Shown here: one piece after another, positions 37,670 through 46,682 of the stretch | Layout: each line of letters opens with the position of its first letter | Position numbering within the stretch: position 1 is the first letter of the stretch | Source: Rugamonas violacea | GTDB taxonomy: Bacteria; Pseudomonadota; Gammaproteobacteria; Burkholderiales; Burkholderiaceae_D | DNA length: 64,000 nt | Reading direction: 5' to 3' | Assembly (NCBI RefSeq): GCF_016461825.1 | Contig: NZ_JAEMNU010000022.1 | Coordinates: 82,775 to 146,774 of the forward strand | The notes under the pieces: generated by a model | Told to the model about the DNA's origin: nothing | The model's database searches: none | What the model saw: only the letters and a program-made list of their open reading frames with translations | Translations under genes and position numbers: made by a program

Positions 37670-39496
37670 ATGCACACACCAGCTAGAACCGATGTCGCCG
37701 GGCGCCTCGCGCAGCTGCGCCAGGCCATGGGCCGTCACCAGATCGACGCGTTGATGGTGCCGTCGGCCGATCCGCACCTGTCGGAATATCTGCCGGCGCG
37801 CTGGCAGGGCAGGCAATGGTTGAGCGGCTTCACCGGCTCGGTCGGCACCTTGATCGTCACGGCCGATTTCGCCGGCGTCTGGACCGATGCGCGCTACTGG
37901 ACCCAGGCCGAGACGGAGCTGGCCGGCAGCGGCGTGCAGTTGATGAAGCTGCCGTCGGGCGCCAGCGTCGAGTACATCGGCTGGCTGGCCGCGCGCATGC
38001 GCAGCGGGCAGACGGTGGCGGTGGACGGCGCCGTGCTGGGCCTGGCCACGGCGCGCTTGCTGGCGCAGGCATTGGATGCCGCCGGCGTCACGTTGCGCAG
38101 CGATCTCGATTTGCTCGACGAGGTGTGGGACGAGCGTCCGGCGCTGCCGGCCGCGCCGGTCTATGAGCACCTGCCGCCGCACGCGGTGCAGAGTCGCGCC
38201 GACAAGCTGACCGAGCTGCGCGCCGCCATGGCCGCGCTGGGCGCCGGCCGCCACCTGATCTCGACCCTGGACGACATCGCCTGGTTGTTCAATCTGCGCG
38301 GCGCCGACGTCAACTTCAATCCGGTTTTCCTGGCCCACGCGCTGATCGGCCCGCAGCGCGCCACGCTGTTCGTCGGCGAGGACAAGATCGCGCCGGCCCT
38401 GCGCGCCGTGCTGGAACAGGACGGCGTCGACCTGGCGCCCTACGCCGGCCTGGCCGCCGCGCTGGCCGCGCTGCCGGCCGATACCGTCCTGCTGCTCGAC
38501 CCGCGCCGCCTGACCCACGGCACGCGCCAGTGCGTCCCGGCCGCCGTCACGGTGGTCGAGGCGATCAACCCGACCACCTTCGCCAAGTCGCGCAAGAGCG
38601 CGCAGGAAGCCGCGCACGTGCGCGCCACGATGGAGCAGGACGGCGCCGCGCTGTGCGAATTCTTCAGCTGGCTGGAGCAGACCCTGGCCGATGCGCGGCG
38701 CGCGCCGCTGACCGAGCTGGCCATCGACCGCGAGTTGACGGCGGCGCGGGCGCGCCGGCCCGGCTTCGTCAGCCCCAGCTTCGGCACCATCGCCGGCTTC
38801 CGCGCCAACGGCGCCGTCATGCACTACCGCGCCAGCGAGGCGGCGCACGCCGTCATCGAAGGCGACGGCCTGCTGCTGATCGACTCCGGCGGCCAATACC
38901 TGGGCGGCACCACCGACGTCACCCGCGTGGTGCCGGTCGGCGCCATCACGGCGCCGCAGCGGCGCGATTTCACGCTGGTGCTGAAGGGGGTGATCGCGCT
39001 GTCGTCGGCGCACTTCCCGCGCGGCGTCAAGTCGCCCATGCTCGACGCCATCGCCCGCGCCCCGCTGTGGGCCGAGGGCATCGACTTCGGCCACGGCACC
39101 GGCCACGGCGTCGGCTACTTCCTCAACGTGCACGAGGGGCCGCAGTCGATCTCGCCGTCGGCCATGGCGGAGCCGCAGACGGCGATGGAGGAGGGCATGA
39201 TCACCTCCATCGAACCGGGCATCTACCGGCCCGGCCAGTGGGGCATCCGTATCGAGAACCTGGTGCTCAACGTGGCCGCCGAGGCCAGCATGTGGGGCGA
39301 CGATTTCGGCCCCTTCTTGCGCTTCGAAACGCTGACCTTGTGCCCCATCGACAGCCGTTGCCTCGACCTGGCGCTGCTGCGCGGCGACGAGCGGGCCTGG
39401 CTCAACGATTACCATGCCCGGGTGCGCGAGCGCTTGCGGCCACACCTGTCGGGCGCCGCGTTGGCCTGGCTGGAACAACGCACGGAGGCCGTATGA
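37670..39496 (+). CDS. Xaa-Pro aminopeptidase (peptidase M24B, aminopeptidase P family)
   Basis: 608 residues: two creatinase-like N-terminal domains and a C-terminal pita-bread catalytic domain. Metal ligands appear as DSGGQYLGGTTDVTR (two Asp), GHGTGHGVGYFLNVHEGP (His), ITSIEPGIYR (Glu) and LRFETLTL (Glu). Length and the three-domain layout match eukaryote-like cytosolic aminopeptidase P, which removes an N-terminal residue preceding proline. Its stop overlaps the start of a small hypothetical gene (ATGA). Confidence 0.92.
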   Translation: MHTPARTDVAGRLAQLRQAMGRHQIDALMVPSADPHLSEYLPARWQGRQWLSGFTGSVGTLIVTADFAGVWTDARYWTQAETELAGSGVQLMKLPSGASVEYIGWLAARMRSGQTVAVDGAVLGLATARLLAQALDAAGVTLRSDLDLLDEVWDERPALPAAPVYEHLPPHAVQSRADKLTELRAAMAALGAGRHLISTLDDIAWLFNLRGADVNFNPVFLAHALIGPQRATLFVGEDKIAPALRAVLEQDGVDLAPYAGLAAALAALPADTVLLLDPRRLTHGTRQCVPAAVTVVEAINPTTFAKSRKSAQEAAHVRATMEQDGAALCEFFSWLEQTLADARRAPLTELAIDRELTAARARRPGFVSPSFGTIAGFRANGAVMHYRASEAAHAVIEGDGLLLIDSGGQYLGGTTDVTRVVPVGAITAPQRRDFTLVLKGVIALSSAHFPRGVKSPMLDAIARAPLWAEGIDFGHGTGHGVGYFLNVHEGPQSISPSAMAEPQTAMEEGMITSIEPGIYRPGQWGIRIENLVLNVAAEASMWGDDFGPFLRFETLTLCPIDSRCLDLALLRGDERAWLNDYHARVRERLRPHLSGAALAWLEQRTEAV

Positions 39497-39753
39497 GCGG
39501 ACGTTCAACCCGGGCCACTTCCGCCGTCGACCGTCTCAAGGTCCGCAGCGGCAATGCCAAATATTCGATGTCGCGCACCGGCGGCGGCCTGTTCTTCCTG
39601 ACCGAGGCGCCGGGCGGCCCGCCGCTGTGCGCGCCGCTGGAGCTGGACGACTTCGTCGCCTTCGTCAACGGCCACGGCCCGCAGACGCCACGGCGGGTCA
39701 GCAAGCTCGATGTCGCGTTTGAAAAGCAGTTGAACAAGAAAGCCCCGGACTAG
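39493..39753 (+). CDS. Small hypothetical protein coupled to the M24 peptidase
   Basis: 86 residues beginning in the four-base overlap with the peptidase stop. It has a basic N-terminus (MSGRSTRATSAVDRLKVRSG), a glycine-rich middle (MSRTGGGLFFLTEAPGGPPL) and a charged end (KLDVAFEKQLNKKAPD). No membrane segment or known motif was recognised. Coding status rests on the tight coupling and normal composition. Confidence 0.6.
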   Translation: MSGRSTRATSAVDRLKVRSGNAKYSMSRTGGGLFFLTEAPGGPPLCAPLELDDFVAFVNGHGPQTPRRVSKLDVAFEKQLNKKAPD

Positions 39754-39821
39754 GCTACGGCGGCGCGGGCCTGGCCCGCAGCGTGCGCCGAGCCGGCGCC
39801 AACTTTGACAACAGGGCCGCA

Positions 39822-40568
39822 ATGCCAACCATCGAATTCCTTACCGCGTACTGGTCCACCGGCGAGCTGGCCACCAACGGCGTCATCCTGCTCAACCTGA
39901 TCGGCGCGCTGCTGCTCGGCCTGCTGGTCGGCTACGAGCGCTCCTACCACGGCCGCGCCGCCGGCATGCGCACCTACGGCCTGGTGTGCATGGCCTCGGC
40001 GGCGTTGACGGTGATCGGCGGCTATCCCGGCTTCTGGTTCGGCGGCCACGTCACCGCCATCACCACCGGCACCGACCCGACCCGCATCATCCAGGGCATC
40101 GTCACCGGCATCGGCTTCCTCGGCGCCGGCGTCATCATGCGCGAGGGTTTCAACATCAGCGGCCTGACCACCGCCGCCTCGATCTGGGCCTCGTCGGTGA
40201 TCGGCGTGATGTGCGGCGTCGGCTTCTACCTGTCGGCGATGGGCCTGGCGCTGCTGTGCGCGATGTCGATGATCTTCCTGTCCAAGCTGGAGGCCTGGCT
40301 GCCGTCGCGCCACGCGGTGGCCATCACCATGCGCTTCAGGCAGAACTACATGCCGCAGGAGCCGGCGCTGCGCGCCATGGCGCTGGCGCGCGGCTACGAG
40401 ATCGCCGGCGGCTCGCTGATGATCGGCAGCGACGGCGGCCGCCAGGAGTGGCGCTTCGTCGCCATCGCGCTGAGCAAGCGCAGCGGCTCCTCGCTGGCGG
40501 CGGTGGCCGCCGAACTGGCGGTGTTCGACGGTATCGACAGCTTCCAGCTGTCGCACGCCCGCAACTAG
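39822..40568 (+). CDS. MgtC/SapB family membrane protein
   Basis: 248 residues from the ATG at 39822. The N-terminal ~150 residues hold four or five helices with the MgtC signature LLGLLVGYERSYHGRAAGMRTYGLVCM and GIVTGIGFLGAGVIMREG; the C-terminal ~85 residues form a soluble ACT-like domain. MgtC proteins influence Mg2+ limitation responses and ATP synthase activity in pathogens; single-copy environmental homologues are less well understood. No mgtA-like gene is adjacent. Confidence 0.9.
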   Translation: MPTIEFLTAYWSTGELATNGVILLNLIGALLLGLLVGYERSYHGRAAGMRTYGLVCMASAALTVIGGYPGFWFGGHVTAITTGTDPTRIIQGIVTGIGFLGAGVIMREGFNISGLTTAASIWASSVIGVMCGVGFYLSAMGLALLCAMSMIFLSKLEAWLPSRHAVAITMRFRQNYMPQEPALRAMALARGYEIAGGSLMIGSDGGRQEWRFVAIALSKRSGSSLAAVAAELAVFDGIDSFQLSHARN

Positions 40569-40596
40569 GGCGGCCATGACTTCAAGGGGGCGGGGC

Positions 40597-41184
40597 ATGA
40601 TGAATCCACAGGCAAGGGCGGTCTTCGAATTCTGGTTTCCACCGCTGGGCAGCCCGGGCCACGGCGCGGCGCGGCGCGAATGGTTCCAGAAGGACGCGCG
40701 CTTCGACGCCGAGATCGGCGACCGCTTCGGCGCGCTGATCGAGCAGGCGCTGGCCGGCGGCCTGCGCGAGTGGGACGCCGAGGGGCCGCAGGCGGCGCTG
40801 GCGCGCATCCTGCTGCTCGACCAGTTCACCCGCAACGTGTATCGCGGCGCGGCGCGCGCCTTCGCCGGCGACGCGCTGGCGCTGCGCGCGGCGCAGGACA
40901 TGGTCGACGCCGACGAGGACCTGGCGCTGCCGCCGCAGCAGCGCGCCTTCATCTACCTGCCGTTCGAGCACGCCGAGGACGACGAGATGCAGGTGCAGTC
41001 GGTCGGCCTGTTCACCCGGCTGGCGCAGGCGGCGCCCGAGTTCGACGGCATGCTCGACTTCGCCCACCGCCACCGCGACGTCATCAAGCGCTTCGGCCGT
41101 TTCCCGCACCGCAACGCCGTGCTCGGCCGCGTCTCGACGATGCTGGAGCTGGCCTTTCTGCAGCAACCGGGCGCGGGCTTCTGA
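40597..41184 (+). CDS. DUF924 family protein
   Basis: About 195 residues. Starts at tandem ATGs (40597/40600) behind AAGGGGG. The DUF924 pattern is clear: VFEFWFPPLG, WFQKDARFDAEI, ILLLDQFTRNVYRG, YLPFEHAEDDEMQVQSVGLF and FGRFPHRNAVLGR; the fold is TPR-like all-helical. Function unknown. The next gene starts in the stop codon (TGATG), indicating an operon. Confidence 0.9.
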   Translation: MMNPQARAVFEFWFPPLGSPGHGAARREWFQKDARFDAEIGDRFGALIEQALAGGLREWDAEGPQAALARILLLDQFTRNVYRGAARAFAGDALALRAAQDMVDADEDLALPPQQRAFIYLPFEHAEDDEMQVQSVGLFTRLAQAAPEFDGMLDFAHRHRDVIKRFGRFPHRNAVLGRVSTMLELAFLQQPGAGF

Positions 41185-42008
41185 TGCGGCGCCTGAACCT
41201 GGTCGGCGGCGGCCACGTCGGCGGCGTGCTGGGGCGCCTGTTCGCCGCCGCCGGCGCCTTCGCCGTGCAGGACGTGCTGACCCGCTCGCTGCCCTCGGCG
41301 CAGCGGGCGGCGGCCTTCATCGGCGCCGGCCGGGCCGTGGCGCGCGCCGACCAGCTGCGTCCGGCCGAGGTGTTGATGCTGGCGGTCGGCGACGACCAGA
41401 TCGGGCCGGCCTGCGCGGCGCTGGCGGCGGCCGTGCCGCTGCGCGGCGTGGTGCTGTTCCACTGCAGCGGCGCGCTGGCCTCGGACCAACTGGCGGCGGC
41501 GCGCGACGCCGGCGCGCTGCTGGCCAGCGTGCATCCGATCCGCAGCTTCGCCGATCCGGCCGCCGTGGCGGGCTCTTTCGCCGGCACCTTTTGCGGCGTC
41601 GAGGGCGACGAGGCGGCGCTGGCCGTGCTGGAGCCGGCGCTGTTGGCGATCGGCGCGCGGCCGGTGCGCATCGACGCGGCGGCCAAGACCGTCTACCACG
41701 CCGCCGCCGTGTTCGCGAGCAACTATCTGGTCACCGTGCTCGACGCCGCGCTGCGCGCCTACCAGGCGGCCGGCATCCCGGAGGCGGTGGCGCGCGAGTT
41801 GGCGCGGCCGCTGGCCGGCGAGTCGATGGAGAATGTGTTCCGGCTCGGTGCGGCGGCGGCGCTGAGCGGGCCGATCGCCCGTGGCGACCTGGCCACGGTG
41901 GCGCGCCAGCAGCGCGCCGTGACGGCCTGGGACGCCGCCACCGGCCAGTTGTACCAGGATCTGGTGGCGCCGACCGCGGCCTTGGCGCGGCGCAAAAAGA
42001 CCGGTTGA
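41184..42008 (+). CDS. Rossmann-like and DUF2520 domain protein
   Basis: 274 residues. N-terminal NAD(P)-binding fold (LNLVGGGHVGGVLGRLF), a central segment with FHCSGALASDQL and SVHPIRSFADP, and a C-terminal DUF2520 helical domain (AAKTVYHAAAVFASNYLVTVLDAALRAYQAAGI). The layout resembles 6-phosphogluconate dehydrogenase-like reductases; some homologues are annotated as NADP oxidoreductases. The substrate is unknown. Translationally coupled to the DUF924 gene. Confidence 0.88.
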   Translation: MRRLNLVGGGHVGGVLGRLFAAAGAFAVQDVLTRSLPSAQRAAAFIGAGRAVARADQLRPAEVLMLAVGDDQIGPACAALAAAVPLRGVVLFHCSGALASDQLAAARDAGALLASVHPIRSFADPAAVAGSFAGTFCGVEGDEAALAVLEPALLAIGARPVRIDAAAKTVYHAAAVFASNYLVTVLDAALRAYQAAGIPEAVARELARPLAGESMENVFRLGAAAALSGPIARGDLATVARQQRAVTAWDAATGQLYQDLVAPTAALARRKKTG

Positions 42009-42178
42009 ACGGGGCTGCCGGCCGCGCTCCGGCCGGTCGCGTCGATTTTCTTGCAAATTAACATTCCGAAACTATATTTTAAAGAGAAGCTTGCTAATTG
42101 CGCCTGCCGTATTAATGCTACGGTTTCACAAATAATTGGCGGGATTAGTCGACAAACAAGAGGATTAGCAATAAGCTT

Positions 42179-42206
42179 GATTCTTGGAATGTTTTCTACA
42201 AGAATC
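42179..42206. promoter_or_regulatory. Inverted repeat in an AT-rich leader
   Basis: Perfect arms GATTCTTG (42179-42186) and CAAGAATC (42199-42206) with a 12-base spacer, inside the 266-base AT-rich gap upstream of the 120-residue hypothetical gene. A GGCCCGGGCC palindrome (42245-42254) follows just before the ribosome site. Could be an operator or an RNA hairpin. Confidence 0.4.
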
Positions 42207-42274
42207 TAGAAATCAGAAAAACAGGTCAATACGACAACGGGCCCGGCCCGGGCCATTTGCATAGGGGTAAGAGC

Positions 42275-42637
42275 ATGTTATTTCTGAAAAGTACCACCGT
42301 CACCAAAGCACCCGGCATCTACGAGGTCGACATCGCGGCCAAGCCGCCCGGCAAGACCTACGGCGTCTTTTTGGCCACCGACCCGGACAATCCGCCGGCC
42401 GAGGTGCTGGCCGCGCTGGCCGCGCTGGGCTTCCAGGGCACCTACAGCTCCGGCTACACCCACAAGGATCGCGGCAAGGTGCTCGACCTGCATTTCCAGA
42501 AGGACGGCACCGACCTGTTCAAGGGTTGGAAGGACGATGAACGCGAAGCCAATATGGCCGCCATCACCAGCCTGTTCAGCGGCATCGGCATCGAGATCGC
42601 GCCGCGCGTGATGTCGCTGGCGGAAGCCTACGCCTGA
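42275..42637 (+). CDS. Hypothetical protein (120 residues)
   Basis: Starts at ATG 42275 after GGGGTAAGAGC. The product (MLFLKSTTVTKAPGIYEVDI..., DLHFQKDGTDLFKGWKDDER..., ending RVMSLAEAYA) is soluble and charged, with no motif I recognise. It stands alone behind a long AT-rich leader containing an 8-base inverted repeat, so it is likely specifically regulated. Composition is normal for the genome. Confidence 0.7.
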   Translation: MLFLKSTTVTKAPGIYEVDIAAKPPGKTYGVFLATDPDNPPAEVLAALAALGFQGTYSSGYTHKDRGKVLDLHFQKDGTDLFKGWKDDEREANMAAITSLFSGIGIEIAPRVMSLAEAYA

Positions 42638-42662
42638 CGGCGGGCGCGCCGCCGCGCGCGCC

Positions 42663-43250
42663 TCAGTCCAGCACGTCGATGTGGTATAGCGCCCAGGGGC
42701 AGGAGCCGAAACGCTCCGGCAGCGCCTTGGCCGCCATTTCCGCCACCCGGTCGGCGTCGTAGATCGCCCACAGCGGTCCGAGTCCGCCCAGCGCCATCGT
42801 CTGGCCGTCCAGATGGGTGGCGACGATGAAACCCTGAGCCCGCGCTTGCGCCTGGCTCAGCGTCACCGCATACCCATCCACCGCCCGCAACACCAGCCTG
42901 CCGCCGTCACGCGGGGCGACGCCGGCCGCCTGCAGCACGTCCAGCAGCCGCGGACCGCGCAAGGTGTGCACCTTGCCGTCGTATTCCAGCGTCGGCGCGA
43001 TGGTCAGCGCCGGCAAGGCGGCGAGGGTGGCGAAGTCGAAGGCGTGGGCGCGCTCGAAGCTGAGCTTTTGCTTGTGCATCATCTGGTCGCGCAGCGGGTC
43101 GAAGCGGCCCCGGTTGGGCTTGCCGATGGCGCCGGTCAGCGTCAGCAAGGCGGGACCGGCCGGCTTGGCGGCGGCCAGGGCGCTGGCCGGCAGGGCGGCG
43201 CCGCTCAGGCCGGCCAAGCCCAGTCGGCCGAGAAACTGGCGTTTTTGCAT
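42663..43250 (-). CDS. Molybdopterin-dependent oxidoreductase-like periplasmic protein
   Basis: 195 residues with an export signal (MQKRQFLGRLGLAGLSGAALPASALAA) lacking the twin arginine. The mature part (LTLTGAIGKPNRG, FDFATLAALPALTI, HTLRGPRLLDVLQAAGV, LRAVDGYAVTLSQAQA, ALGGLGPLWAIYD) resembles the sulfite-oxidase-like molybdopterin fold in a short form. The conserved Mo-coordinating Cys is not apparent, so it may not bind the cofactor. Start at 43250 has GGGAGAG upstream. Confidence 0.75.
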   Translation of the reverse strand: MQKRQFLGRLGLAGLSGAALPASALAAAKPAGPALLTLTGAIGKPNRGRFDPLRDQMMHKQKLSFERAHAFDFATLAALPALTIAPTLEYDGKVHTLRGPRLLDVLQAAGVAPRDGGRLVLRAVDGYAVTLSQAQARAQGFIVATHLDGQTMALGGLGPLWAIYDADRVAEMAAKALPERFGSCPWALYHIDVLD

Positions 43251-43304
43251 CGTGGCTCTCCCCTGTGGTGGTGGCGCGGGCGCGCTGCCGCTATGATAAC
43301 GCGC

Positions 43305-43901
43305 ATGGACCTGTTCTCCGCCGACACGACGCTGTGCCCGATTCCCATCGCCGATGGTGAATTATCGTTTTTGCAGCATTTGCCGCTGCGCCTGACGGCC
43401 GACGAGGTGATGGCCAGGCTGCGCGACGAGACGGACTGGCGCGCCGAACATATCACCGTCTGGGGCAAGCGCCACGCCCAGCCGCGCCTGACGGCCTGGC
43501 ACGGCGAGGCGGCCTATCGCTATTCCGGCATGACGCTGGCGCCGCTGCCGTTCACCGCGCTGCAGTTGGAGCTCAAGCAAGCGGTCGAGCTGGCCAGCGG
43601 GCGGCGCTTCAACAGCGTGCTGCTGAACTATTACCGCAACGAGCGCGACAGCATGGGTTTCCACAGTGACGACGAGCCCGAGCTGGGGGCCGAGCCGGCC
43701 ATCGCCTCGCTCAGTTTCGGCGCGCCGCGCAGCTTCATCCTCAAGCACAAGCGGCTGCCGCTGACCGTCAAGCTGGCGCTGGGCGAGGGCAGCCTGTTAT
43801 TGATGGCGGGAACCTTGCAGCAGCACTGGCGCCATGGCATCAACAAGCAAAGCCGGCCCTGCGGGCCGCGTATCAATCTAACTTTCCGCAACATCTATTA
43901 A
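43305..43901 (+). CDS. alkB: AlkB-like 2OG-Fe(II) dioxygenase
   Basis: 198 residues from ATG 43305 (an ATG at 43293 adds four residues). The double-stranded beta helix is recognisable: VLLNYYRNERDSMGFHSDDEPELG (Fe ligands His and Asp), RSFILKHK, LLLMAGTLQQHWRHGI (third His) and RINLTFR (2-oxoglutarate Arg). It fits AlkB-family repair of alkylated DNA bases, closest in layout to the short ALKBH2/3-like bacterial form. Divergent from the preceding gene. Confidence 0.85.
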   Translation: MDLFSADTTLCPIPIADGELSFLQHLPLRLTADEVMARLRDETDWRAEHITVWGKRHAQPRLTAWHGEAAYRYSGMTLAPLPFTALQLELKQAVELASGRRFNSVLLNYYRNERDSMGFHSDDEPELGAEPAIASLSFGAPRSFILKHKRLPLTVKLALGEGSLLLMAGTLQQHWRHGINKQSRPCGPRINLTFRNIY

Positions 43902-44116
43902 GACGGGCTAACTCCGCCTTATTACTCTTCAGTATGCAGATATTCACAATGGTATTGTCGCTTTGACACTGTGAAATTCCAACTTACATCTCGTCACACT
44001 TCTTACGACTTGGGCACGCATGGGACTTGTCTTGGATGCTATCTTTGACACATCGCAATTCAAAGAACTGCGATCCCAAGCAAGTCCATAAACTATTTTG
44101 CTGAAAGATCCATATT

Positions 44117-44677
44117 ATGAAAAAAATTCTGTTCGCATTGATTGCAAGCGCGACCGCCCTGACAGGTGTTGCCCAAGCCGCCGACGCCGGCACCGCTTAC
44201 GTCGGCGCCGGCCTGGTCGGCAGCCGTTACAAGTTCGACATTCCCAACAGCACCAGCAGCGACGACCGCAGCGGCAGCAAGGTGTCGGGCAAGCTGTTCG
44301 CCGGCTACAACCTGGACAAGAACTGGGCCGTTGAGGGTGGTTATGCCGATTTCGGTAAAAATACCTACAACTACACGCAGAACGGCGTGAGCGGCAAGAT
44401 CGAGAGCAAATCCAACTCGCTGTATCTGGCCGGTAAGTACAGCCAGCCGATCAATGAACAGTTCGCCGTCTTCGGCAAGCTGGGCGTGGCGCGCAACAGC
44501 GATAAAATCAACGGCAACAAAGGCGACAAGACCGGCTTGTACGCTTCCGTCGGCGGCGAATACGCGATCAACAAGAACGTTTCGCTGTCGCTGGAATATG
44601 AACACTACGGCAAGAACGAAAGCGACCTGGGCCGTAAGAGCGGCGCCATCACCGGCGGTCTGCGCTACAACTTCTAA
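44117..44677 (+). CDS. Outer-membrane beta-barrel protein (OmpA-like/OmpX-like)
   Basis: 186 residues with signal peptide MKKILFALIASATALTGVAQA and alternating amphipathic strands (GTAYVGAGLVGSRYKF, GKLFAGYNLDKNWAVEGGYADFG, SLYLAGKYSQPINEQFAVFGKLG, GLYASVGGEYAINKNVSLSLEYEHYG), ending in GLRYNF with the C-terminal Phe needed for BAM recognition. About eight strands. Porin or surface role unknown. The upstream 215 bases are AT-rich and contain an ATCGCA/TGCGAT inverted pair (44052-44074). Confidence 0.88.
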   Translation: MKKILFALIASATALTGVAQAADAGTAYVGAGLVGSRYKFDIPNSTSSDDRSGSKVSGKLFAGYNLDKNWAVEGGYADFGKNTYNYTQNGVSGKIESKSNSLYLAGKYSQPINEQFAVFGKLGVARNSDKINGNKGDKTGLYASVGGEYAINKNVSLSLEYEHYGKNESDLGRKSGAITGGLRYNF

Positions 44678-44700
44678 CAGTTAGCGTCCTTCCTTCCCGG

Positions 44701-44730
44701 GCCGGGGGGCGTCTTGCGGCGCCCCCCGGC
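44701..44730. terminator. GC hairpin after the outer-membrane protein gene
   Basis: Arms GCCGGGGGGCG (44701-44711) and CGCCCCCCGGC (44720-44730), 23 bases after the stop, without a real T-run (TTGTCC follows). Confidence 0.5.
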
Positions 44731-44806
44731 TTGTCCGTTCGAGGCCGGATGCGACAGCGGCGGCCGGGTGCCGCTAATGTCCTTGTGTCCGCCTCCCCCG
44801 ACAAAC

Positions 44807-44841
44807 AAAAACGGCACGGTCTTGATGACCGTGCCGTTTTT
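44807..44841. terminator. Bidirectional Rho-independent terminator
   Basis: Perfect 15-base arms from AAAAACGGCACGGTC (44807-44821) to GACCGTGCCGTTTTT (44827-44841) with a 5-base loop. A-run and T-run on the two sides serve both the plus-strand barrel gene and the minus-strand ettA. Confidence 0.9.
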
Positions 44842-44862
44842 GTTGTGCCGCTGTAAAAAGAC

Positions 44863-46530
44863 TTACACCGTCAGTGGTTTGTAGCGGATGCGTTTCGGCT
44901 TGGCGCCTTCCTCACCCAAACGTTTCTTCTTGTCGGCTTCGTATTCCTGATAGTTGCCGTCGAAGAAGGACACTTGCGAGTCGCCTTCGAAGGCCAGGAT
45001 GTGGGTGGCGATACGGTCGAGGAACCAACGATCGTGCGAGATCACCATCACGCTGCCGGCGAATTCGAGCAGGGCGTCTTCCAGCGCGCGCAGGGTTTCC
45101 ACGTCCAGATCGTTGGACGGTTCATCGAGCAGCAGGACGTTGCCGCCCATCAGCAGGGTCTTGGCCAGGTGCAGACGGCCGCGTTCGCCGCCGGACAGGT
45201 TGCCGACGATTTTTTGCTGGTCGCCGCCCTTGAAGTTGAAGCGGCCCAGGTAGGCGCGCGACGGCATCTCGAAGCGGCCGACCGACAGCATGTCGGCGCC
45301 GCCGCAGACGTCCTCGAAGACGGTCTTGCCGTCGCTCAGGGAATCGCGGTTCTGGTCGACGATGGAGACGCGCGCGGTCTGGCCGATCGCCACTTCGCCG
45401 CTGTCCGGCTGTTCCTTGCCGGTGATCATCTTGAACAGGGTCGACTTGCCGGCGCCGTTCGGGCCGATGATGCCGACGATGGCGCCGGCCGGCACGGTGA
45501 AGGACAGGTTGTCGATCAGCAGGCGGTCGCCGAAGGCCTTGCTGACGTTCTTGAACTCGATCACCTCGTTGCCCAGGCGCTCGGCGACGGGGATGAAGAT
45601 CTCCTGCGTCTCGTTGCGCTTCTGGTATTCGTGCTCGGACAGCTCGTTGAAGCGGGCCAGGCGGGCCTTCGACTTGGCCTGGCGCCCCTTCGGATTCTGC
45701 CGCACCCATTCCAATTCCTTGGCGATGGTCTTCTGGCGCGACGACTCGGTGGCCTCTTCCTGCTTCAGGCGGTTGCCCTTCTGTTCCAGCCAGGACGAGT
45801 AGTTGCCCTTCCACGGGATGCCGTGGCCACGGTCCAGCTCAAGAATCCATTCGGCGGCGTTGTCGAGGAAGTAGCGATCGTGGGTGATGCCGACCACGGT
45901 GCCGGGGAAGCGCAGCAGGAACTGCTCCAGCCAGTCGACCGATTCGGCGTCCAAGTGGTTGGTCGGCTCGTCGAGCAGCAGCATGTCGGGCTTCGACAGC
46001 AGCAGGCGGCACAGCGCGACGCGGCGCTTCTCGCCGCCCGACAGCACGCCGATCTTGGCGTCCCAGGGCGGCAGGCGCAGCGCGTCGGCGGCCATTTCCA
46101 GTTGCAGGTTCAGGTTGCCGCCGTCGGAGGTCGAGATGATCGCCTCCAGCCGCGCCTGTTCGTTGGCCAGGGCGTCGAAGTCGGCGTCCTCCTCGGCGTA
46201 GGCGGCGTAGACGGCCTCCAGCTTGGCTTGCGCCTCGAACACTTCGCCCAGGCCGGACTCGACCACCTGGCGCACGGTCTGCTCGGGATCGAGCACCGGT
46301 TCCTGCGGCAGGTAGCCGATGTTCAGGCCGGGCATCGGCACGGCCTCGCCCTGGATGTCGGTGTCGATGCCGGCCATGATTTTGAGCAGGGTCGACTTGC
46401 CGGAGCCGTTCAGGCCCAGCACGCCGATTTTCGCGCCCGGGAAGAAGGACAGCGAAATATCCTTGAGGATCTGGCGCTTGGGCGGAACGATTTTGCCCAC
46501 GCGGTTCATGGTGTAGACGTAATTTGCCAT
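44863..46530 (-). CDS. ettA: Energy-dependent translational throttle protein EttA (ABC-F)
   Basis: 555 residues from the ATG at 46530; the longer frame is not supported. Two ABC domains: GLNGSGKSTLLK / LSGGEKRRVALCRLL / MLLLDEPTNHLD and GPNGAGKSTLFK / LSGGERGRLHLAKTL / VLLLDEPSNDLD, joined by a P-site tRNA-interaction linker (WVRQNPKGRQAKSKARLARFNEL) diagnostic of EttA. It binds the ribosomal E-site and gates entry into elongation according to the ATP/ADP ratio. No membrane partners, as expected. A terminator lies directly downstream. Confidence 0.93.
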   Translation of the reverse strand: MANYVYTMNRVGKIVPPKRQILKDISLSFFPGAKIGVLGLNGSGKSTLLKIMAGIDTDIQGEAVPMPGLNIGYLPQEPVLDPEQTVRQVVESGLGEVFEAQAKLEAVYAAYAEEDADFDALANEQARLEAIISTSDGGNLNLQLEMAADALRLPPWDAKIGVLSGGEKRRVALCRLLLSKPDMLLLDEPTNHLDAESVDWLEQFLLRFPGTVVGITHDRYFLDNAAEWILELDRGHGIPWKGNYSSWLEQKGNRLKQEEATESSRQKTIAKELEWVRQNPKGRQAKSKARLARFNELSEHEYQKRNETQEIFIPVAERLGNEVIEFKNVSKAFGDRLLIDNLSFTVPAGAIVGIIGPNGAGKSTLFKMITGKEQPDSGEVAIGQTARVSIVDQNRDSLSDGKTVFEDVCGGADMLSVGRFEMPSRAYLGRFNFKGGDQQKIVGNLSGGERGRLHLAKTLLMGGNVLLLDEPSNDLDVETLRALEDALLEFAGSVMVISHDRWFLDRIATHILAFEGDSQVSFFDGNYQEYEADKKKRLGEEGAKPKRIRYKPLTV

Positions 46531-46682
46531 TGAGAATCTCGGTGAAAATAAAGAAAATGGGCGGAAATGCCGAAGAGGACGACAGGATACGATAAATCGT
46601 CCCCGCCGGACACTAAATTCAGCTGGCGCGGCAGCGTCCGCCAAGCCGTATCACGCCGCCGCAGGCGCGCCGGCGGGCCGGC

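Noticed and set aside
43984-44193. 69-codon minus-strand frame upstream of the outer-membrane protein
   Set aside because: Overlaps the start and signal peptide of a clear outer-membrane barrel gene; no supporting motif.
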